Shown here: positions 1-7,991 of the stretch, one piece after another
Numbering within the stretch: the stretch's first letter is position 1
How the letters are laid out: each line of letters begins with the position of its first letter
NCBI GenBank assembly: GCA_943370215.1
Contig: CALRQC020000001.1
Coordinates: 186,001-250,000 of the forward strand
Length of the DNA: 64,000 bases
Origin: Niveispirillum sp943370215
GTDB taxonomy: Bacteria > Pseudomonadota > Alphaproteobacteria > Azospirillales > Azospirillaceae
Reading direction: 5' to 3'
Program-made: the position numbers and the translations under genes
Notes under the pieces: model-generated
The model's input: only the letters and a program-made list of their open reading frames with translations
Database searches by the model: none
Told to the model about the DNA's origin: nothing

Positions 1-1354
1 GGCGCGGGCCGTCCAGCTTGAAGCGCAGGGAAACCAGGAAGCCACAGCACAGCACAACAATAGTGCCGATGCCCATCACCAGCAGGATGGTGTTGATGGC
101 CGCATCGCTCTGCACCGGTGCCTTGGGCAGGAAGCCGCCGGCCTCCAGGATCAGGCCCACGCCCATCACGGCGGCGGCCTGGGTGGCCTTGCGGATGAAG
201 GTCATCACCCCGGCGAAGATGCCTTCGCGGCGCTTGCCGGTCACCACCTCATCCACATCGGCCATGTAATTATAGGTGTTCCAGGGGATGTAATTCAGCC
301 CGCCCCGGCCCATGCCCGACAGGGCCACCGGCACGAACAGCCACAGCGCCAGATTCTCCGGCTTCACCGCATCCAGCAGCAGGAAGCCCACCACACCCAG
401 AATATAGAAGCATACCGCCACCCGGTAAGAGGGCGCAGGGTGGAAGCGCAGGCAGAGCTGGATGAACAGGGCCACCGCGAAAAGCTGCACGATATACATG
501 CTGCCCAGCATGGAGGAAGCCACGGCGACCGAGCTGCCCATGGCGAAAACGATGAAATAGGTGAAGACGGCGTTGAACACGTCCTGGCTGATATAGCCAC
601 CCAGATACATGCCCAGATGCAGCCGGAAGGCGCGGATTTTCAAGGTGGAGAACAGGTTAGCATACAGCGTCTTGAAACTGTCCCCCAGGCTCTGCACCGG
701 TTCACCGGCCTTCATCTGTTCCACCTCAGCCACGGACCGTTCAAAGGTGAAGGCCCAGGTGAAGGACAGCACGATGGCAAAGGTCACGGCGAAGATGACG
801 CCCATGATGAAGAAGGTGTCGGCGCTGTCCTTGCCGCCGACCCAGCCGATAATGGCCGCGGGCAGGAAGCCGGCGGCAATGGCGGAGCTTTGCGCACACA
901 GGATGCGGATGCCGGCCAGCTTGGCCTTGATCTTGTAATCCTTGGTCATTTCAGCGGCCAAGGTTTCATAGGGGATCAGGACGACGGCATAGATCGTCTC
1001 AAACAACACATAGGTTGCCAGATAATACCAGAAGCTCTGCCCCCCCACCCACATCAGGGCAAAGCTGGGCACCAGCGGAATGGCGATCAGCAGGAAGAAG
1101 CGGCGACGCCCGAAACGGCGCCCCAAGGCGGTACGGTAGAAATTATCGGACAGGTGCCCGACCACGGGGCTGACAATGGCATCCAGCAGGCGGGCAATGG
1201 CGAAGATCGCCGCCGCCTGCGTGGCCGAGAGCCCGCAAAAGGTGGTGTAGAAATACAGGATCCAGCCGCTGATCACGGCCATCGACCCCGCACCCAGGAT
1301 GTCATTGGCACCATAGGCGAGGTAGTTGATCGGTTTGACAGGCCGTGCGGTCAT
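1..1354 (-). CDS. GPH-family sugar:cation symporter (MelB-like MFS), C-terminus cut by window edge
   Basis: The translated frame opens MTARPVKPINYLAYGANDIL and continues without a stop to base 1, so about 451 residues are visible and the C-terminus lies outside the window. The protein is strongly hydrophobic, with roughly eleven membrane segments visible. It carries glycoside-pentoside-hexuronide symporter hallmarks: an N-terminal GANDILGAGS segment, a DAIVSPVVGHLSD loop after the second helix, and an R/K-rich cytoplasmic loop (LGRRFGRRRFF). A Shine-Dalgarno AGGAAA precedes the ATG. It is the last visible gene of the operon that begins at rhaM. The likely role is inner-membrane import of unsaturated galacturonyl-rhamnose or related oligosaccharides released from pectin. 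The substrate is inferred from neighbours only. Confidence 0.85.
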   Translation of the reverse strand, partial: MTARPVKPINYLAYGANDILGAGSMAVISGWILYFYTTFCGLSATQAAAIFAIARLLDAIVSPVVGHLSDNFYRTALGRRFGRRRFFLLIAIPLVPSFALMWVGGQSFWYYLATYVLFETIYAVVLIPYETLAAEMTKDYKIKAKLAGIRILCAQSSAIAAGFLPAAIIGWVGGKDSADTFFIMGVIFAVTFAIVLSFTWAFTFERSVAEVEQMKAGEPVQSLGDSFKTLYANLFSTLKIRAFRLHLGMYLGGYISQDVFNAVFTYFIVFAMGSSVAVASSMLGSMYIVQLFAVALFIQLCLRFHPAPSYRVAVCFYILGVVGFLLLDAVKPENLALWLFVPVALSGMGRGGLNYIPWNTYNYMADVDEVVTGKRREGIFAGVMTFIRKATQAAAVMGVGLILEAGGFLPKAPVQSDAAINTILLVMGIGTIVVLCCGFLVSLRFKLDGPR

Positions 1355-1394
1355 GGGCGTTTCCTGGGGTTTTTATGGATTTGGCCCTACCCCT

Positions 1395-1480
1395 ACCGTC
1401 ACCCCGGCGAAGGCCGGGGTCCAGGTTCGTAGAGCAATGTGCTTGGGACACTGGATCCCGGCCTTCGCCGGGATGACGGT
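1395..1480. repeat. 86-bp paired-palindrome repeat, copy A
   Basis: Two nearly complementary 29-base arms (ACCGTCACCCCGGCGAAGG... and its mirror ending GGGATGACGGT) flank a 28-base core containing TTCGTAGAGC. Each arm is itself a small GC palindrome. It is the same length as, and about 90% identical to, the element at 27426-27511. It lies between the GH105 gene and the transporter gene of one operon. Confidence 0.85.
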
Positions 1481-1516
1481 GGGGATAGGGCATTTTCAGC
1501 CCCATCCCCACCCCCC

Positions 1517-2623
1517 TCAAATAAACCGGCGCATCAGCTCCGTCAGGCACAGGATGGCCAGCGACTGGCCATAGGGCATGGAGGTCAGCTTGACGTCGCG
1601 GTAGTACTGCAGATCGGAACCCAGGGCGGTGCCGAAGGACACGTCCTGCAATTCTCCATCCGGCGCGATCTTGGCCAGCACGGCCTTCACCGCCTTGATG
1701 GCCATCGGCTCATATTCAGCGGAGATATAGCGCTTGCGCACCGCCTTCATGATGCCATAGGCAAAACCGGCAGCGGCCGAGCTTTCCAGATACGAGGACG
1801 GATCGTCGATCAGCGTGTGCCAGCGGCCTTCCTCGGACTGGTACTTGGCCAGCGCCTTGACCTGATTTTCCAGCGTGTCGATCAGGAAGGTGCGCAGCGG
1901 GTCGCCCTTCTTCAGGTCCAGCAGCTCAATGAATTCCGGGATGGCGATGGTCACCCAGCAATTGCCACGCGCCCACAGCGCGTTGGCGAAATTGTGCCGA
2001 CCGTCAAAGGTCCAGCCATGGAACCACAGGCCGGTCTTGGTATCGAACAGATACTTGATATGGATGAGGAACTGGCGCTTGGCCTCTTCCACATATTCCG
2101 GGCGGCCCAGCAGCAGGCCGATCTTGGCCAGCGGCAGCACGCTCATCATCAGCGTATCGTCCCACAATTGCTGCGGGTTCTCGCTGTTGAAGACGATGTG
2201 CTGGAAGCCGCCTTCCTCCGTCTTCGGCAGCCCATCCATCACCCATTCGGCCCAGGTGTCCAGATAGGGGATGTAGGACTGGTCGCCGGTCTTTTCATAG
2301 AGATAGGCCAGCGTCAGGAACGGGCTGACGGTGTTGATATTCTTGGTCGGCGTGCCGGCGGCGAACCGGTCACGGAACCAGTCCTGCATGATCTGGAAGG
2401 CACGGGCATTGTTGGTCTGCTCGTAATATTTCCACATGCCATAGAGGCCGATGCCGTGGGTCCATTCCCAATCGTTCCAGCCCTTGGTGTCGATAACGCG
2501 GCCATCATCCAGGCGCAGCAGGAATTCCCCGGTCTGGTCCTTGATATCGACCAGATTGCTGATCAGCAGATCGATGGTCTTGGTGACATCCGCCGCCTGG
2601 ATGCCATGGGCGAGGTTGGGCAT
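1517..2623 (-). CDS. GH105 unsaturated rhamnogalacturonyl hydrolase (YteR/RhiN type)
   Basis: This 368-residue protein has the alpha6/alpha6-barrel sequence style and length of GH88/GH105 enzymes (YteR is about 370). Visible motifs are GWNDWEWTHGIGLYGMW near residue 48, NTVSPFLTLAYLYE near 97, and the catalytic WDDT at 154-157, where an Asp of the pair hydrates the 4,5-double bond. A second conserved block, ALWARGNCWVTIAIPE, lies further on. No signal peptide is visible, so the enzyme should act in the cytoplasm, releasing the unsaturated galacturonyl residue from lyase-generated rhamnogalacturonan disaccharides and freeing L-rhamnose. It lies 97 bp after the GH43-GH35 gene, with an AAGGA ribosome site. 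The rhamnose link is supported by rhaM at the head of the operon. Confidence 0.9.
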   Translation of the reverse strand: MPNLAHGIQAADVTKTIDLLISNLVDIKDQTGEFLLRLDDGRVIDTKGWNDWEWTHGIGLYGMWKYYEQTNNARAFQIMQDWFRDRFAAGTPTKNINTVSPFLTLAYLYEKTGDQSYIPYLDTWAEWVMDGLPKTEEGGFQHIVFNSENPQQLWDDTLMMSVLPLAKIGLLLGRPEYVEEAKRQFLIHIKYLFDTKTGLWFHGWTFDGRHNFANALWARGNCWVTIAIPEFIELLDLKKGDPLRTFLIDTLENQVKALAKYQSEEGRWHTLIDDPSSYLESSAAAGFAYGIMKAVRKRYISAEYEPMAIKAVKAVLAKIAPDGELQDVSFGTALGSDLQYYRDVKLTSMPYGQSLAILCLTELMRRFI

Positions 2624-2720
2624 GGGTCTCTATCCTTGAAGAGAGGCTTGGGTGCTGTTGTTTGGGTTGGCAAGGCCCGAGGGCCTTTTGGGGGAAAACA
2701 TTGACGCTCTAATTTTACCG

Positions 2721-5700
2721 TCACCGCATCACCTCCTTGAAGGCGGGGGACTTCACCATTTCCACCTTCAGCGGGCTGCGCGCGGTGCGCATATTCACCA
2801 GACGGACGGCTTCCAGCGCGTCGCCCGGCTGGCCATCGCTGGTCACGGCCAGCGCCAGCGTGTTCTTGCCGTTGGGGTTCAAAATTCCGCTCGGGATGAC
2901 GAAGGTACGCTGCGGGCCGACATTGGCGATGAACTGGCCCATGTTCCAGCCATTGACGAAGATCAGCGCCCGGTAATTCCCGGCCGACCGCACCGTCGCG
3001 GTATCCCCGATCGACAGGCCCAGCGACACATCATGTCCCTTGGGTGCGTCCAGCGTGAACTCTGTCCGGTACCAGCTTGTACCGGCGGGCGTATTCGCGG
3101 CGGGAACGCTCACCTTCTGCCAGGACCGGTCATCGAAACCGGGCAGGTACCAGCCGGCGCGTTCGCCATACAGGCCGCCATTATTCATCGGCCCGCGCAC
3201 CGTGTCCTGAATATCCTCGCCCCCCAGATTGCCCTGGATTTTCCAGGTGATGGGCAGCAGGAAGCTCTTGGCGGTCGGGTTGGTCAGGGAGGCGGCGATC
3301 AGGCCGCGCGCTTCCTTGTGCTGATCGTCCGCTTCCAGATCCCAATGGTGGGAATTGTTGCGCACCATGACGGACAGCACCCGTTCCCCCGGCCCGCGCA
3401 GGGCTTCGGGGATATCGAAGCTGGCCACCCCCTGGCCCGGCGGGCGGGCAAGGCCGGTGGGCAGCACATTCTGCCCCAGATATTGGCCGTCCAGCCAGAC
3501 CTGCATCATGCCGGCCCCGCCGGCCCCGTAATGCAGGTCCAGCCTGGTCACGCTGCCATCGCTGGTATAGCGCCCGCGATACCAGACATCGCCATGATGG
3601 AAGCCGTAATCATCCATGTTCAGCAGCGGCTGGCCGGGGGGCGGCTTGACGAAGCTGGCAGTTCGGCCGGAACGGACCTTCTGCCAGGTGCTGTCGTCAA
3701 AATCCTTCGCCGCTTCCGGGGAACCGGGCTGGAAGCGCCAGTCGGACTTGGTCAGGTCCGGCAGGCTGATGGCATCCGGCCCCTTCAGGGGTGCCTTGGC
3801 GATCAGGCTGCCGCCGACACCCGGTTCCATCGACAGGCTGTCGCCATTCCAGCGCACACGGGAAACGCCAGCCGGTGCCCAGACTTCCAGCGCGCTGTCA
3901 GCACTGGTGTCGCCGGTCAGGTCCAGCGTGCGGCCATCCAGCTTGGCGGCGCGCACCAGCGCCGGCCCACGCTGCAACAGCACGCCGGCGGCGGTTTCCT
4001 GCCGCCAGAATGTCTGCGCCGTCGGCACATCGGCCAGCAGCAGCAGCATGTCCGGACGGCCACCGCCGGAAATCCGCACCCGCGCCAAGCCATCATGCAG
4101 ATAGTTCAGCCGCAGGTCGCCCTTGGCGGCATCGAAGCTGCTTTCCACCTTTCCATCCAGCACGGTGACGGTCGGCGCGCTGGCATAGCGCAGCACGGTT
4201 TCCCCATCCTCCCCCTTGCGGCCATAGAACAGGGCAAGGTCGCCCTCCCCCTGGTGCAGGTGGGTGAACAGTTCGGACGTGGAATAGACCAGCCGCTGGC
4301 GTTCCAGATTATAGCCGGCCAGCCACAGTTTGGCGTCATAGCCATTGATGCGCAGCGTGCCCGCCTGCGGGATCGCATAGTCACCATCGGGCAGCTTGGC
4401 CTTGAAGGTGAACACATCATCCGTCTGGGCGTTGGGCGGGTTATGCATGGCCACCAGCAGCCGGGTGCCGGTGCTGGGGTTCACATTATGATAGAGCTTG
4501 ATCTTGTCTGACGAGGGCTGCAGGCCGTCTGCCTTTTCCATCTGGGTCAAATCTTTGACCGTGTTCAGGAAATGGCCCATCAGCTTCATGGTCTGCGCCT
4601 TTTCGCGCAGGCCCCGCGTCTCGTCGATGGCCGAGCCGTAATCGTATGACGTAAACACCACCGGGGCCGGCAGCCAGCCCCAACTGGTGCCGCCGAAGGT
4701 CATGTAGAAGCTCTGGATCGTCAGGCCATTGGCAATGTTGCTGCCATAGAAGACCCGCTGATAGGCTGATCCCGTCCGTTGCGCCGTGCAGGGATAGGTG
4801 TCGTTGCTGCCCCAGTAATCGAACCAGCCGCCGCCAAATTCCGCCGCAAAGCCGGGCGTGTTGGGGGAAGCCGAGGCGCCCCCCTTGGCCCCACCCGGCC
4901 CATAGAGGCCCCAATCAGGGGCCATGGTGGGATTGCCGGTGGTGCCGTCGACATTGCACGAGCCGCCCGGATAGCCATCGAAGGCGTAAAGCTCATTCGG
5001 CCCTTCCACCGTGCCCGGCACATTGCTGCCCTTGGGCACCCAATAACCGTTGCGGCCCTTGTCATTGTGGAAGATCGGCACGGTAATACCGTCAGCCCGC
5101 ACTTTTTCATACAGGTGCTGCATGTAGCGCTGGTGCGACGGGCTGGTCATATCCAGTTCATTCTCGATCTGGTAGAGAATGAGGCTGCCACCATTATTGA
5201 TCTGGTGCTTGGCCAGGATGGCGTTGATCTGGGTCAGCCATTCATCGGCCGCGGCCAGATATTCCGGGTGGTCGGTGCGGGCCTTGGCCTGCTGGTTGAC
5301 CAGCCAGGAAGGGAAGCCGCCGCGCGTCACCTCCGCATTCATATAGGGGCCGGGCCGGGCCACGACATAGAGCCCCGCTTCCTGCGCCATGGTCAGCATC
5401 CGGTCCATATCGCGGATGCCGGTAAAGTCGTAAACGCCCTGCTTGGGGGAGTGGTAGCCCCAGTCAAAGTAAATGGCGACCGTGTTATAGCCGCTGGCCT
5501 TCATCTTCTGGAACACGTCCCGCCACAGGTCCGGGCTGGGCAGGCGGAACGGATGCATCTCCCCACCCCAGGAGAAGATGCGGTTGCCATCGACCTTCAG
5601 CGAATACTTGTCGTATGTCACGCGCTGCGGACCGGGGGCGGGGATGGCCTGCCTGGCTGCCTTATCCACACCACCTTCCTTCAGCACGGTGAAATGGCGC

Positions 5701-6554
5701 ACATTCCCGGACAGGCCGGGCAGTTCCACCTTGGGCGACCAGGTGTCAAACCCGTTGATGCTGTCGCTATACCAGTAACGCTTGTCCATATACTGGTCGA
5801 AATAGATGCGCCAGCCGCCATCGGGGCGCTTCACCAGGGCCGGCCCTTCGACATGGCGACCCCAGCCGGCCCAATCGCCGGATTTGATCACCACCCAGGG
5901 CCCTTCCAGGCTGGCCGCCGTTGCCAGTTCGATGAACTTCGTCGTCTCGTTCTTGGCAAAGGCGTAGTAGCGGCGATCCTGCTTGATGATGAAGGCATCA
6001 ATATAGTTCGGGCCCAGCCCGCTCAGCAGTTTCGGGGCCGACCATTGCGTCAGCCCGGCATCCTGTGCCGTCAGAAACCAGGGCTTGAACAGCCCCTGCG
6101 TGCCGTTGCTGGAAACCGACAGCACCAGATGCACGCTGCCATCCTCATCGCGGAACCATTCCGGTGCCCAGGCATTGGTGATGCCGGGCACAGCGATCTT
6201 CTGGTTGCCCAGGAAGGTCCAGTTGGTCAGATCGCTGCTGCGGGCAAAGCCGATCTCGTCCCCGGTCCAGTTGGTGGTGTAGACGACGTAATAGTTGCCG
6301 TCGCTGTGCCGCATGATGGACGGGTCGCGGATCAATCCCGCAGGCGGCTGATAGGCCAGTTCATTTACCGGCTTGAAATTCAGGGCATCATCGGCGCGAT
6401 AGACATTCATCGCCGCCGCATTGCCATTGGTGAAGCTGGTCAGCGTATAGGTGGGGCTGTCCTTGGCCACCACGGGGGCGGCGGGCAGCAGGAAAGGCAG
6501 CGTGGCCAGGGCAAGCGTCAGGGCCAGCTTGCGGGTGCGGGTGTGCTTGATCAT
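2721..6554 (-). CDS. Exported GH43-GH35 fusion glycosidase (arabinosidase-like plus beta-galactosidase)
   Basis: The protein has 1277 residues. Residues 1-30 form a signal peptide (TRTRK followed by a hydrophobic run, then VVAKD). Residues about 33-295 form a five-bladed GH43 propeller. Its three catalytic acids are recognisable: base D77 (IRDPS), modulator D186 (IDAFI) and acid E236 (VEGPAL). Residues about 315-640 are a GH35 barrel (SWGGEMHPFRLP, VARPGPYMNAE) with acid/base E466 in IENEL and probable nucleophile E572 in AEFGGGW. The remainder looks like beta-sandwich domains, including a late segment with a GMMQVWLDGQYLG motif. GH35 members are beta-galactosidases and GH43 members are mostly arabinosidases or xylosidases. 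One exported chain could therefore strip arabinan/galactan side chains of pectin. It lies 14 bp after rhaM and is clearly co-transcribed. Confidence 0.88.
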   Translation of the reverse strand: MIKHTRTRKLALTLALATLPFLLPAAPVVAKDSPTYTLTSFTNGNAAAMNVYRADDALNFKPVNELAYQPPAGLIRDPSIMRHSDGNYYVVYTTNWTGDEIGFARSSDLTNWTFLGNQKIAVPGITNAWAPEWFRDEDGSVHLVLSVSSNGTQGLFKPWFLTAQDAGLTQWSAPKLLSGLGPNYIDAFIIKQDRRYYAFAKNETTKFIELATAASLEGPWVVIKSGDWAGWGRHVEGPALVKRPDGGWRIYFDQYMDKRYWYSDSINGFDTWSPKVELPGLSGNVRHFTVLKEGGVDKAARQAIPAPGPQRVTYDKYSLKVDGNRIFSWGGEMHPFRLPSPDLWRDVFQKMKASGYNTVAIYFDWGYHSPKQGVYDFTGIRDMDRMLTMAQEAGLYVVARPGPYMNAEVTRGGFPSWLVNQQAKARTDHPEYLAAADEWLTQINAILAKHQINNGGSLILYQIENELDMTSPSHQRYMQHLYEKVRADGITVPIFHNDKGRNGYWVPKGSNVPGTVEGPNELYAFDGYPGGSCNVDGTTGNPTMAPDWGLYGPGGAKGGASASPNTPGFAAEFGGGWFDYWGSNDTYPCTAQRTGSAYQRVFYGSNIANGLTIQSFYMTFGGTSWGWLPAPVVFTSYDYGSAIDETRGLREKAQTMKLMGHFLNTVKDLTQMEKADGLQPSSDKIKLYHNVNPSTGTRLLVAMHNPPNAQTDDVFTFKAKLPDGDYAIPQAGTLRINGYDAKLWLAGYNLERQRLVYSTSELFTHLHQGEGDLALFYGRKGEDGETVLRYASAPTVTVLDGKVESSFDAAKGDLRLNYLHDGLARVRISGGGRPDMLLLLADVPTAQTFWRQETAAGVLLQRGPALVRAAKLDGRTLDLTGDTSADSALEVWAPAGVSRVRWNGDSLSMEPGVGGSLIAKAPLKGPDAISLPDLTKSDWRFQPGSPEAAKDFDDSTWQKVRSGRTASFVKPPPGQPLLNMDDYGFHHGDVWYRGRYTSDGSVTRLDLHYGAGGAGMMQVWLDGQYLGQNVLPTGLARPPGQGVASFDIPEALRGPGERVLSVMVRNNSHHWDLEADDQHKEARGLIAASLTNPTAKSFLLPITWKIQGNLGGEDIQDTVRGPMNNGGLYGERAGWYLPGFDDRSWQKVSVPAANTPAGTSWYRTEFTLDAPKGHDVSLGLSIGDTATVRSAGNYRALIFVNGWNMGQFIANVGPQRTFVIPSGILNPNGKNTLALAVTSDGQPGDALEAVRLVNMRTARSPLKVEMVKSPAFKEVMR

Positions 6555-6568
6555 GCGGATGGCACCTC

Positions 6569-6889
6569 TCAGGCGAAGTGGAACATCGGCACCAGCGGCA
6601 CCTCAACGGGGGAATTGTCCGGGTTCACATCCATGATGTCGGCCATGTAATCCCACCAGCGGCGCATCACCGGCTGCTGCGGCAGCGCCGCACGCTGTGC
6701 TTCGAAGCCCGGCTTCAGCTTCAGCACCGCGAACAGGGACAGGCTCTCTTCGTCCAGGAAGATGGAATAATCATAAATGCCCGCTTCACGCAGGGCCTCG
6801 GCCAAGTCGGGCCACAGCGCATCATGGCGGCGCTTATATTCCTCGACATAACCGGGTTTCAGCTTCATGCGGAAAGCGGTGCTGGACAT
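6569..6889 (-). CDS. rhaM: L-rhamnose mutarotase
   Basis: The 106-residue product has the RhaM/YiiL signature: FRMKLKPGYVEEYKRRHDALWPDL at the N-terminus, IYDYSIFLDEE centrally and RWWDYMADIMDVNPDNSPVEVPL at the C-terminus. It interconverts alpha and beta L-rhamnose anomers in the cytoplasm. The start chosen (MSSTAFR) has an AAGGAG ribosome site eight bases upstream. An upstream in-frame start would add 22 residues without family similarity. It heads the pectin operon, which implies that rhamnose is a major product of this locus. Rhamnose isomerase or dehydrogenase genes are not in the window. Confidence 0.92.
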   Translation of the reverse strand: MSSTAFRMKLKPGYVEEYKRRHDALWPDLAEALREAGIYDYSIFLDEESLSLFAVLKLKPGFEAQRAALPQQPVMRRWWDYMADIMDVNPDNSPVEVPLVPMFHFA

Positions 6890-7111
6890 GGACCCACTCC
6901 TTGGTTTTTCGTTATTGTCTGCCTTGGTGCGGCCTTGCGGCCAGAGCGGTACCACGGCAAACCGGTTTCCTCCCCGCCGGCGCTGCCACGCCGTTACGGT
7001 CTTGATTGGATGAATGGAAAGGGCAGTTCAGGGGTGATATCGGCGGAAAATCAGCGTTGATCTCCCGCGGTCACTCCCTACCTCCCCCGGCGCATTGCAG
7101 CCATTTTCTTA

Positions 7112-7148
7112 AACCAGCCCAACCCTTCTTACAGGGGCTGGGCTGGTT
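7112..7148. other. Perfect 10-bp hairpin in the rhaM upstream region
   Basis: AACCAGCCCA at 7112-7121 pairs with TGGGCTGGTT at 7139-7148. An inner CCCT/AGGG pair extends the stem. No T-tract follows on either strand, so this is more likely a leader hairpin or a protein site than an intrinsic terminator. It lies about 220 bp upstream of rhaM. Confidence 0.5.
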
Positions 7149-7269
7149 AGTAATATAATATGGACACCAATTGCACAATATGAGATTTCTTCCCAAGAAG
7201 CAGGAGCGATGCTGCGGGATCAGGAGAGTGCTGGATTCATTTTCACAGCGGTATGTCCCATATTTTGAT

Positions 7270-7286
7270 ACATCATATTGTGATGT
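7270..7286. promoter_or_regulatory. Operator-like palindrome ACATCA-N5-TGATGT
   Basis: A perfect inverted repeat with six-base arms and a five-base centre (TATTG). It has the size and symmetry of a dimeric helix-turn-helix regulator site. It lies between the pectin operon and the TonB receptor gene, so it could serve either. The regulator is unknown. Confidence 0.4.
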
Positions 7287-7698
7287 GAAAAAACCTCTTG
7301 CCTTTTCTGTCACGCCTATCCAAAGTGGGTACAAGAATGAAGAAGGCGCTGACACAGGGAGAGGGTGGGGCTCTGGAATTCTTGATGAAGTGATCATCGG
7401 GCTGGGGGCGCATGTGTGGCTGTGCCACCGTTGTCAATCCTCACTGTCGCTCATCGCATTATGGCGTGATGCGGGTGGTGGGGTGCATTGATGCCCGATG
7501 GTGGTTCAACCAACAGAATGCGTGTCGGGTATTTTCGTCGTTGCGGCGTGGCCCGCGGCAATCTCATTCAGTGACGATATTGATGTTGATATATCGGTAT
7601 CGTTGCTGAATTCGTGAGCATTTATGGGGCATGTCAGAGTAAAGATATGCTATATGAGTGTCTCAATATCGTGCTTTTACTTCTCCCTAGACTTTGAG

Positions 7699-7737
7699 CC
7701 CGTTATGGTGTTTTTCGCCGTGACGGGTTTTCTTTTG
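7699..7737 (+). terminator. Possible intrinsic terminator or attenuator upstream of the TonB receptor gene
   Basis: CCCGT at 7699-7703 pairs with ACGGG at 7723-7727, with a second inner pairing (GGTG with CGCC). TTTTCTTTTG follows at once. No plus-strand gene precedes it, so if real it would act on a leader or on upstream read-through. The stem is imperfect. Confidence 0.3.
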
Positions 7738-7797
7738 CAATTTTGCAACACGTGAGTCGATTGCTGTAATTTTTCTGCGAAATCCCAAAATATGCCG

Positions 7798-7824
7798 TTG
7801 ATTGCCATATAGTGGCAATATACT
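7798..7824 (+). promoter_or_regulatory. Candidate TonB-receptor promoter overlapped by a 19-bp palindrome
   Basis: ATTGCCATATAGTGGCAAT at 7801-7819 is a perfect palindrome with seven-base arms and a five-base centre. A -10-like TATACT follows at 7819-7824 and a weak -35-like TTGATT sits at 7798. A repressor bound here would cover the promoter. The distance to the receptor ATG (7992) leaves a leader of about 160 nt. Confidence 0.45.
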
Positions 7825-7991
7825 CTATGTCGCAGGCAAGGGGGCACCGCCACCCGGGCCAAAAATAACAAGCAAGTTGGGGACGTCCCGGCACGGCCTG
7901 TGCGCGGGAAATCACATGGCGAAAAAGCGTCTGGCCCGGTCGGTGAACGACCCGGTGAAGGATGCCATCTGTGAAGGTGTGGGAGGATCGG

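Larger units (their letters stand above)
6890..7991. other. 1.1-kb divergent intergenic region with regulatory palindromes
   Basis: This gap lies between divergently transcribed rhaM and the TonB-dependent receptor gene. Bases about 7140-7830 are clearly more AT-rich than the surrounding genes. Open frames of 106-108 codons exist on both strands at 7071-7491, but they overlap each other antisense and have no recognisable domain or good ribosome site, so I do not call them genes. The region holds at least four separate inverted repeats, listed individually. Confidence 0.6.

Noticed and set aside
2653..4511. Plus-strand open frame of about 619 codons opposite the GH43-GH35 gene
   Set aside because: Composition is that of an antisense shadow, and the minus strand carries intact catalytic motifs throughout.
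7071..7491. Two overlapping antisense frames of about 106-108 codons
   Set aside because: They lie opposite each other in AT-rich non-coding DNA, lack ribosome sites and recognisable domains, and have irregular composition.
7699..7737. Riboswitch in the TonB receptor leader
   Set aside because: Only one imperfect hairpin with a T-rich tail is visible; no conserved aptamer core such as a B12-box could be recognised.
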